From: CAZWIT01 sp964533435
GTDB lineage: Bacteria; Patescibacteriota; Patescibacteriia; UBA1558; GWA2-36-10
Length of the DNA: 17,771 bases
Reading direction: 5' to 3'
Assembly (NCBI GenBank): GCA_964533435.1
Contig: CAZHLU010000012.1
Span: forward strand, 1-17,771
The position numbers and the translations under genes are program-made. Shown here piece after piece: positions 7,002-12,331 of this stretch (its first letter is position 1; each line of letters opens with the position of its first letter). Under the pieces are notes generated by a model. That model was not told the origin of the DNA, searched no databases, and saw nothing but the letters and a program-made list of their open reading frames with translations.

Positions 7002-9074
7002 TTATTCTAGGTGCATTTCAGTTTTTAGTTTTTTTAGTAAGTTTTGTAGTTCAATATTAGATAAATATTTTTTGTTATTGATAATTTCTTTAGCCCAAGT
7101 ATGGGCTTTTTTGATTAGCTCAGTGTCAGATAATTTAGCGATTTTTAATTCCATTAAGCCAGTTTGGCGAGTGCCAAACATTTCACCGGCCCCTCTTAAT
7201 TCTAAGTCAAGTTCAGCTAATTTGAAGCCGTCATTAGTTTTGGTTAAAGCTTTAAGGCGTTTAATATTGTCATGAGTTTTGTCAGTGGTAAATAATAAAC
7301 AAAAACTTTCCAAAGAATTACGACCAATTCTACCTCTGAATTGGTGTAGTTGAGAAAGCCCAAATCTTTCGGCACTTTCAATAATCATCACAGTGGCTTG
7401 GGGAATGTCAACGCCAACTTCAATCACAGAGGTAGCAACTAGTATTGGAAATTTATTAGCTTTAAAATCATTCATGATTTTTTCTTTTTCATTGTTCTTC
7501 ATTTTACCGTGCAAGTATCGGATTTCTAATTCTGGGAAAATTTCTTCATTTAATTTTTGGTATTCTTGAGTTACAGATTTTACAGCGAGTATGTCGCTTT
7601 CATCAATTAAGGGACAGATAAAAAAGACTTGTTGTTTTAAGGCAACTTTTTCTCTAATAAATTTATAAGCATCAGCTCTTTTGCTTTCGGGGATAATAAA
7701 GGTTTTTATCTCTTGTCTGCCAGCTGGTTTTGTTTTAATTAAAGAAATATCCAGATCACCATATAGAGTTAAAGAAAGAGTTCTAGGAATAGGAGTAGCA
7801 GTCATCGATAAGAGGTGAGGTGGTTTATTTGGATTTTTTTCTTTTAAAGTTTGACGTTGCCTTACGCCAAAACGATGTTGTTCATCAATTATTACTAAAT
7901 TTAAATTGGCAAAATTAATTTTATCTTGTATTAAGGCATGGGTACCAATAACTAACTTTATCTCATTTTTATTGATTTTTTTGTTTAGGTCAGTTTTTAA
8001 AATATTATTATCAGCTATTTGGTTGTAATTATTAGTTAGTAAAGCAATTTGATTTAAGTATTTTTTACCTAATATTTTTTTACAATTAATAAAATGTTGG
8101 TAAGCCAAAATCTCAGTCGGTGCCATAAAGGCTACCTGCTGTCCATTATTAATAACTGCTAGAGCTGCCAAAATAGCAACAATTGTCTTACCAGAGCCAA
8201 CATCGCCTTCTAAAAGGCGATTCATAGCTTTAGTTTTGCTTAAATCAGCCAGTATGTCAGCAAGGGCGTTTTTTTGGTCAGCTGTTAATTTAAAAGGCAA
8301 CTCTTTTACTTGTTTATTTAAAATTTTAGTAGGAATAGCTACTTTTTGACTAGTTTTGCTTTGGTAATCAAGTTTTGCTAATTGATATTTACATTGTAGG
8401 TAAAACAGCTCTTGAAATTTTAAACGGGCTACAGCCTGGTCTAATTTATCATTGTCAGTAGGGAAGTGTATTTCTTGTAAGGCTGTAAATAACCAGGGAT
8501 ATTTTTCTTTATTTAAAATATCAACGGGCAGAGGATCATCGATTGAACTACTAATTTTTAAAGCCCTGTCGATTAAAAAACGAATTTGTTTTTGGCTAAT
8601 TTTTCCACTTAAGTGATACAAGGGTACTAAGCGGGCAGTGTGAATAGTATGTTCTTTAAGTTTTTCATAAGTTGGACTTAGGCTTGTCCAGGTTTTTTTA
8701 TTTAAAGTAAAATTACCACTTAAAAATATTTCGTCACCAACTTTTAATATTTGGCTTATAAATTTTTGATTAAACCAAAGAGCCTGAGCTGTGCCTGTCT
8801 CATCGCTAATTTTAGCTTCAGTAATTAATATCTTTTTTCGCCAAGAGCGGTAGCTATTTATTTTTTCTATTTTTACTTTAAGGGTAGTTGTTTCGTTTTC
8901 ATTGAGCTCGGCAATTGTCTTAATTTGGCTTAAGTCTTGATAGCGCCAAGGAAAAAACCACAAGAGATCATCAATGTTTTCGATCCCTAGCTTTTTAAAA
9001 TCATTACTAAGTTTAGAGCCAATAGAGTGTAATTGACTGACGGCTAATTTCTGATTGTCGATTATTTTTTCCAT
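7002..9074 (-). CDS. recG: ATP-dependent DNA helicase RecG
   Basis: This 690-aa protein has the normal RecG length. RecG is a cytoplasmic superfamily 2 translocase that regresses stalled replication forks and branch-migrates Holliday junctions. The N-terminal part has a helix-hairpin-helix-like start (residues about 10-45) and the OB-fold wedge domain (about 60-150, including ISDETGTAQALWFN). Helicase motifs are complete: Walker A GDVGSGKT near residue 290, the RecG-specific DEQHRFGVRQR near 396, SMTATPIPRT near 422, and VIEVGVDIP ... AERFGLSQLHQFRGRIGR near 550-580. The C-terminal region contains the usual 'DLELRGAGEMFGTRQTG' segment of RecG/Mfd proteins. ATG 9074 gives the expected N terminus; no clear Shine-Dalgarno is visible. 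The gene follows the two-TM protein gene on the same strand with a 66-bp gap containing a hairpin. Confidence 0.97.
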   Translation of the reverse strand: MEKIIDNQKLAVSQLHSIGSKLSNDFKKLGIENIDDLLWFFPWRYQDLSQIKTIAELNENETTTLKVKIEKINSYRSWRKKILITEAKISDETGTAQALWFNQKFISQILKVGDEIFLSGNFTLNKKTWTSLSPTYEKLKEHTIHTARLVPLYHLSGKISQKQIRFLIDRALKISSSIDDPLPVDILNKEKYPWLFTALQEIHFPTDNDKLDQAVARLKFQELFYLQCKYQLAKLDYQSKTSQKVAIPTKILNKQVKELPFKLTADQKNALADILADLSKTKAMNRLLEGDVGSGKTIVAILAALAVINNGQQVAFMAPTEILAYQHFINCKKILGKKYLNQIALLTNNYNQIADNNILKTDLNKKINKNEIKLVIGTHALIQDKINFANLNLVIIDEQHRFGVRQRQTLKEKNPNKPPHLLSMTATPIPRTLSLTLYGDLDISLIKTKPAGRQEIKTFIIPESKRADAYKFIREKVALKQQVFFICPLIDESDILAVKSVTQEYQKLNEEIFPELEIRYLHGKMKNNEKEKIMNDFKANKFPILVATSVIEVGVDIPQATVMIIESAERFGLSQLHQFRGRIGRNSLESFCLLFTTDKTHDNIKRLKALTKTNDGFKLAELDLELRGAGEMFGTRQTGLMELKIAKLSDTELIKKAHTWAKEIINNKKYLSNIELQNLLKKLKTEMHLE

Positions 9075-9083
9075 TGTTATTTA

Positions 9084-9112
9084 ATAAGCTGAAAACTAAG
9101 TTTCCAGCTTAT
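9084..9112 (-). other. Hairpin in the leader just upstream of recG
   Basis: ATAAGCTG and CAGCTTAT form an 8-bp perfect stem, with an inner AAAC/GTTT extension after a small bulge and a short loop. It lies between the two-TM gene stop (9141) and the recG start (9074). No long U-run follows on the - strand, so it is at best a weak terminator; it could be an attenuating leader structure or an mRNA-processing site. Confidence 0.45.
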
Positions 9113-9140
9113 ACTAAAATTTTATATTTTAGGAGTTTGT

Positions 9141-9710
9141 TTAGAATTTAATTAAACGAGCAATACCTTCACTAGTGGGCATGTGTTCCTTGGAAAGGTC
9201 TTCTGGTATATATTGCAATAGAGCGCGTCTAACAATAACCGGATTTTCATCTTCAAGTGGTACAACAATTAAACGGCTGAAAAAATTTTTAGGTTGTAGG
9301 TAAAGATTTTTGATATGAGGGGGATAATAAACAATGTAAAAATTACTTAAGTTGCTATATTCTATTAATTTATTATTTAATAATACACCATCTTCGGTAA
9401 TAGCAATTTCAAATTGTAGAGCTTCGCGACGTTCTAGGTTTAAATAAATAATTATAATCAGCACTAAAACAATAGCAAAAGTAATATTGCGATCAAACCA
9501 AGCAAAAATTAATAGGCCAGCTAATATAATAATAAATAAAATATACCAGAGGCGATTACGTTGGTATTTGACGAATTCTGGGAACTGCCAAGCAGCAAAG
9601 ACTTCCCCAAAATCAGCTTCTTCGGTATTATTAAGCTCAAGATTATTATCAAGCATATCGTCATTTATTTCCTCTTCTAGGATATTTTTTTCTTTTTCTT
9701 TTTGGGCCAT
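9141..9710 (-). CDS. Conserved two-TM membrane protein, possibly PH-like C-terminal domain
   Basis: This 189-aa protein has an acidic N terminus (residues 1-35). Two closely spaced hydrophobic helices (about 55-72 and 75-93) are separated by a short 'WFDRN' turn. A C-terminal strand-rich domain of about 95 residues ends in 'YIPEDLSKEHMPTSEGIARLIKF'. I do not recognise a named function. The layout of a helical hairpin followed by a small beta domain that begins 'ITEDGV' and contains an 'IVVPLEDENP' strand recalls bacterial PH-domain membrane proteins, and similar proteins recur in CPR genomes; both points are memory-based inference. The start ATG 9710 sits about 20 nt downstream of an extended -10 promoter, with no Shine-Dalgarno. 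recG follows downstream on the same strand. Confidence 0.65.
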   Translation of the reverse strand: MAQKEKEKNILEEEINDDMLDNNLELNNTEEADFGEVFAAWQFPEFVKYQRNRLWYILFIIILAGLLIFAWFDRNITFAIVLVLIIIIYLNLERREALQFEIAITEDGVLLNNKLIEYSNLSNFYIVYYPPHIKNLYLQPKNFFSRLIVVPLEDENPVIVRRALLQYIPEDLSKEHMPTSEGIARLIKF

Positions 9711-9730
9711 AAATTTAAAATTACATATAT

Positions 9731-9739
9731 ATTATAGCA
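9731..9739 (-). promoter_or_regulatory. Extended -10 promoter (TGCTATAAT) for the two-TM gene and probably recG
   Basis: On the - strand the sequence reads TGC-TATAAT, a perfect -10 hexamer with the TGn extension, and only T-rich DNA in the -35 zone. Expected transcription start is near 9724, giving a leader of about 14 nt before ATG 9710. It lies immediately downstream of the terminator at 9747-9777. Confidence 0.6.
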
Positions 9740-9746
9740 TATTTGC

Positions 9747-9777
9747 CCCAAAATAAAAAAGCCACAACTAGAGGCTT
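9747..9777 (-). terminator. Rho-independent terminator after the antiporter
   Basis: On the - strand AAGCC pairs with GGCTT across a 9-nt loop and is followed by a T-rich run (TTTTTATTTT). It lies downstream of the antiporter stop at 9807 and separates that transcript from the two-TM gene/recG transcript. A second hairpin lies between this and the antiporter stop. Confidence 0.65.
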
Positions 9778-9787
9778 ATTTATTGGT

Positions 9788-9804
9788 GTCTCCAGCGGGG
9801 AGAC
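9788..9804 (-). other. GTCTCC/GGAGAC hairpin directly after the antiporter stop
   Basis: A perfect 6-bp GC-rich stem with a 5-nt loop lies 3 nt beyond the stop of the antiporter gene. It has no U-run of its own but stands in tandem with the terminator at 9747-9777, and may protect the mRNA 3' end or assist termination. Confidence 0.5.
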
Positions 9805-9806
9805 AA

Positions 9807-10733
9807 CTAGCTAATTAGATATTCGGTTAAAACAAATATAATATAAAAGGCGAATAATAGCCAAGCTTCTTTTTTGCTTAAAACTTTACCAGAGCGCATA
9901 AAAGCAAAAAGTACTAAGGAGGCAATAAACATAAAAATAGCCGTACTATAAACTATGCGTGGTGAAAAATCAAACGGTTTAATAAGCGCTATAACGCCAA
10001 CTAAAATAGTAGCATCAGAGATGACAGTTCCTAAAATATCACCTAAAGCTAAGTCGGCTTGTTTTTTTTGGGCAGCCCTTATAGAGAATAGTAATTCCGG
10101 CAGAGTAGTGCCCAATCCTACTATTAACATAGCTATTAAAATTGGATTTAAATTTATATTTTGGGCAAAAGCTACGCCATATTTAATAGTTAGATTTGAT
10201 CCAAGTAAAAGTATAATAACGCTCAAAATTAAAAATAATAAACTTTTGTAGTGGCTTATTTTTTCTTTGTCTTTTTCAAGTGGTTGTTTATTATTTTTTT
10301 TGAATATTAAATAATAAAAAAACAAGCCGGTCATAATTAAGACCAGGCCTTCAGTTCTAGAATAATAGCCATCTAAACCAAATATAATAGGGATAGCTAG
10401 TATTAAGGAATAAAATTTATTATCTTTTAAAAATTTGCTATTAATTTTAATATTGTTTTTGCTAGACAATATTACCAGAGCAAAAACTAAAGTTAGATCA
10501 GCAACATTAGAACCAAAGAGTGTGCCGAGACCAAAAGCGGGAATGCCTTGTAAAGCAGAAGTTATAGCTATAAAGCCCTCAGGCATGATAGAGATAATAG
10601 CAACGATGATAAAGCCAATAGTGTATTTAGGGATTTTTAATTTTTGGGCTAATTGGTAGGCGTACTTTACGGCAAAATCGGCACTTTTGATAACTATAAA
10701 TAGAGAAACAATTAGCAAAATTAAATTGAGCAT
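9807..10733 (-). CDS. CaCA-family cation antiporter (Na+/Ca2+ or H+/Ca2+ exchanger type, YrbG-like)
   Basis: A 308-aa polytopic membrane protein with about ten hydrophobic helices in two related halves joined by a Lys/Asn/Glu-rich cytoplasmic loop (about 142-160), the layout of the calcium/cation antiporter superfamily. The first alpha repeat reads IISIMPEGFIAITSALQG, then LGTLFGSNVADL. The second reads GLGTTLPELLFSI, then ALGDILGTVISDATILVG. The acidic PE residues and the GxxxGxxxxD/N patterns match ion-binding sites of this family. The first repeat has SIMPE where GTSLPE is usual. It would exchange Ca2+ or another cation across the cytoplasmic membrane; the ion cannot be told from sequence. 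The start ATG 10733 is 15 nt downstream of the tRNA-Ser(UGA) 3' end, with no Shine-Dalgarno, so it seems to be transcribed from the tRNA promoter. Confidence 0.88.
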   Translation of the reverse strand: MLNLILLIVSLFIVIKSADFAVKYAYQLAQKLKIPKYTIGFIIVAIISIMPEGFIAITSALQGIPAFGLGTLFGSNVADLTLVFALVILSSKNNIKINSKFLKDNKFYSLILAIPIIFGLDGYYSRTEGLVLIMTGLFFYYLIFKKNNKQPLEKDKEKISHYKSLLFLILSVIILLLGSNLTIKYGVAFAQNINLNPILIAMLIVGLGTTLPELLFSIRAAQKKQADLALGDILGTVISDATILVGVIALIKPFDFSPRIVYSTAIFMFIASLVLFAFMRSGKVLSKKEAWLLFAFYIIFVLTEYLIS

Positions 10734-10748
10734 TTGTGTTTTTATTTA

Positions 10749-10838
10749 TGGCGGAGAGTGAGGGATTCGAACCCCCGATCCACTTTCATGGATAACAGTT
10801 TTCAAGACTGCCGCATTCGACCGCTCTGCCAACTCTCC
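10749..10838 (-). tRNA. tRNA-Ser (anticodon UGA)
   Basis: 90 nt including an encoded CCA (complement of TGG at 10749-10751). The 7-bp acceptor GGAGAGT/ACTCTCC, discriminator G, a long class II variable arm, the T arm GGTTCGAATCC and the anticodon loop CTTGAAA (anticodon at 10802-10804) are all readable. Its 5' end directly abuts the CCA of the upstream tRNA-Arg. Confidence 0.96.
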
Positions 10839-10914
10839 TGGTGATCCCGGCAGGAGTCGAACCTGCAACCTTTTGGACCGCAACCAAATGCTCTATCCAT
10901 TAAGCTACGGGATC
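10839..10914 (-). tRNA. tRNA-Arg with anticodon GCG
   Basis: 76 nt including an encoded CCA. Acceptor GATCCCG/CGGGATC, D arm with A20, anticodon stem TTTGG/CCAAA and loop TTGCGGT, giving anticodon GCG at 10879-10881, which reads CGC and, by wobble, CGU. A20 supports arginine identity. Most bacteria instead use tRNA-Arg(ACG), edited to ICG by TadA. The 3' CCA is immediately followed by the next tRNA with no spacer. Confidence 0.93.
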
Positions 10915-10915
10915 A

Positions 10916-10931
10916 TAAATTGTAATGGCGG
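10916..10931 (+). repeat. 16-bp direct repeat, left copy (tRNA-Ser 3'-end remnant)
   Basis: TAAATTGTAATGGCGG is identical to 17433-17448. In the right copy its last six bases are the 3' end (CCGCCA) of tRNA-Ser(GCU) and the first ten are the sequence just beyond it. Here it lies 2 nt from the 5' end of tRNA-Arg, next to no tRNA-Ser body. Confidence 0.8.
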
Positions 10932-11228
10932 TGTATTCTGGTTAAGTCCCAAAATACCAAGCAATTATAAGGGGTTTTGAGTATTTTGTCCAGTCCTAAT
11001 TTGAGGTACTTGGGTCGGGTTACGGATAGTCAAAATGCGACAGTATAGAGAGATTATTTGAATAGTTAGTTTCACGATATACGAAATTACGCCAAGTATA
11101 TCTTAAAAGAGGGGGGGTGGTATCTGATAAAAGAGAATTATTAGGGAATTTGAGATCAAAGTTAGTTTATAAAGATAAACAATTAAGTATAATTATATAG
11201 CTTCTTAAAATAGTCTATAGCTATAAAT
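10932..11228. other. Non-coding stretch upstream of the anchored two-repeat protein gene
   Basis: Apart from the tRNA-operon promoter (10964-10992) and a 13-bp sequence at 11004-11016 that recurs at 17411-17423, I see no gene, RNA or integrase remnant here. It contains a G-run around 11111-11118 and is otherwise AT-rich, with stops in all frames. Confidence 0.5.
10964..10992 (-). promoter_or_regulatory. Sigma-70-type promoter for tRNA-Arg / tRNA-Ser / antiporter
   Basis: On the - strand TGGACA (10987-10992, 5 of 6 consensus), a 17-bp spacer and a perfect TATAAT (10964-10969). Transcription would begin near 10957, giving a precursor leader of about 42 nt before tRNA-Arg. No terminator is seen between tRNA-Ser and the antiporter. 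Confidence 0.75.
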
Positions 11229-11257
11229 TTGACATATTTAAATCATTTTGGTATAAA
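11229..11257 (+). promoter_or_regulatory. Sigma-70-type promoter (TTGACA-17-TATAAA)
   Basis: A perfect TTGACA (11229-11234), exactly 17 bp, then TATAAA (11252-11257, 5 of 6). Transcription starting near 11264 would give a leader of about 100 nt before the gene at 11368. Confidence 0.75.
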
Positions 11258-11285
11258 TACCAGTTATTGTTGTTTAAGTTATATT

Positions 11286-11314
11286 TTGACAAAGCCAAAT
11301 TTTGTGTGTAAAGT
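11286..11314 (+). promoter_or_regulatory. Second, tandem promoter candidate (TTGACA-17-TAAAGT)
   Basis: Another perfect TTGACA (11286-11291), a 17-bp spacer and a weaker -10 (TAAAGT, 4 of 6), 57 bp after the first. It would start transcription near 11321, about 47 nt before the gene at 11368. Confidence 0.5.
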
Positions 11315-11367
11315 TGTGATAGTAGGTGTTTATTCTTAGCAATTTATTAGCAAAATAGTTAAAAATT

Positions 11368-12174
11368 ATGAAAAAGCAAGCAATAGTTATAAATTTAATA
11401 ATAGTAGTCCTGGTAATATTAGGGGGTCTAGTATATTGGAGTTTAAACAAAAATCATACATTCTATGGCAATGAAAATATAAATGGGGACGAGAATGTGA
11501 ACATTGACAATATAAATGACAATCAACAAAATGTTTTGATTAATAAAGTACATAACTTATTTACTGATAGTGCAAAAAAATATGAACAAAATTACACTAT
11601 AGATAAGATAAATATTACTATAGATAATAATAATTTTGTTACTGGCACTGTTAATTGGGAAGGAAAAGAAATTCAAAGTTTATGGTTTGCTACAAAAGTA
11701 GATAATGATTGGATAATCCCGATTTTAAGTACCTATAATTATACTGGCACATGCCAAGAGTTTGCAAAATATAATTTCCCTATGGACATGATCCCAGATT
11801 GTTGGGATACGGATAAAAATGTATTGGTTGATGCAATTAATCCTGACCAATTTTATAATGGATTAACAAAAAAAGATAAAGAAGAAATTGAAATCGCCTG
11901 GAGAAAATATATAGATAATGAATACTTTGATGAGTTAGAATTGTATGTTAGGTTTAATAAGAATAATAATAAATATGTAAGTGGCACGATGTTAATTGGA
12001 GGTAGTGAAAATCATAGTGCGGCATATTTTTTAGCTGTTAAAGATCATAATAAATGGATTGTAGTTTACAATGGACAGGAAGATCCTAAATGTGAAGTTG
12101 TAGATATTTATAATTTCCCATTAGATATTGTTTCTATGTGTTGGGATAAAAATAATAATAGGATTACAAGATAA
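11368..12174 (+). CDS. Membrane-anchored protein with two related domains, function unknown
   Basis: A 268-aa, very AT-rich gene. An N-terminal basic segment and one hydrophobic helix (about 6-26) are followed by an Asn-rich linker, then two copies of a roughly 100-residue domain. Matching landmarks are NNFVTGTVNW / NKYVSGTMLI, then FATKVDNDWIIP / LAVKDHNKWIVV, and finally a Cys-containing end AKYNFPMDMIPDCWD / DIYNFPLDIVSMCWD. Each copy has two cysteines, one before 'YNFP' and one in 'CWD', so a disulfide per domain is likely outside the membrane. I do not recognise a named family; similar 'y.FP.d.ip.C.D' endings occur in exported CPR proteins as far as I recall. It has its own tandem promoters and its own terminator, so it is monocistronic. 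No Shine-Dalgarno is present, as in the native genes. Confidence 0.75.
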   Translation: MKKQAIVINLIIVVLVILGGLVYWSLNKNHTFYGNENINGDENVNIDNINDNQQNVLINKVHNLFTDSAKKYEQNYTIDKINITIDNNNFVTGTVNWEGKEIQSLWFATKVDNDWIIPILSTYNYTGTCQEFAKYNFPMDMIPDCWDTDKNVLVDAINPDQFYNGLTKKDKEEIEIAWRKYIDNEYFDELELYVRFNKNNNKYVSGTMLIGGSENHSAAYFLAVKDHNKWIVVYNGQEDPKCEVVDIYNFPLDIVSMCWDKNNNRITR

Positions 12175-12191
12175 TTTTTATACAATTAATT

Positions 12192-12229
12192 AAAAAGGCT
12201 GTATGAAATTATTATTGTACAGTCTTTTT
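12192..12229 (+). terminator. Rho-independent terminator after the two-domain protein gene
   Basis: AAAAAGGCTGTA pairs with TACAGTCTTTTT (12-bp stem with one G-U pair) across a 14-nt loop. The descending arm ends in the T-run. It is near-symmetrical and could also work on the other strand. It lies 18 nt after the stop. Confidence 0.8.
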
Positions 12230-12269
12230 ATAATTAGAGATTAGTATCTTAAAGATAAGGTTATAGTCT

Positions 12270-12286
12270 CTGACTATAAAAGTCAG
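12270..12286 (+). other. CTGACT/AGTCAG hairpin in the leader of the PKD surface-protein gene
   Basis: A perfect 6-bp inverted repeat around ATAAA. A TATAAA inside it (12275-12280) could be a -10 element, though no good -35 is present at the right distance. A second small palindrome (TATCTT-A-AAGATA) lies at 12245-12257. The promoter of the large gene is therefore uncertain. Confidence 0.35.
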
Positions 12287-12320
12287 AATTCACGTTCATT
12301 TACAACTCAACAACAAACCG

Positions 12321-12326
12321 AGGAGG
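12321..12326 (+). promoter_or_regulatory. Strong Shine-Dalgarno (AGGAGG) for the PKD gene
   Basis: AGGAGG lies 5 nt before ATG 12332 and fixes that start. It is the only textbook ribosome binding site before any gene in this window. Confidence 0.9.
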
Positions 12327-12331
12327 AGACA

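Noticed and set aside
10916..10950. A complete extra tRNA-Ser beside tRNA-Arg
   Set aside because: Only the last six bases of a serine tRNA are present; no T arm or anticodon arm can be formed.
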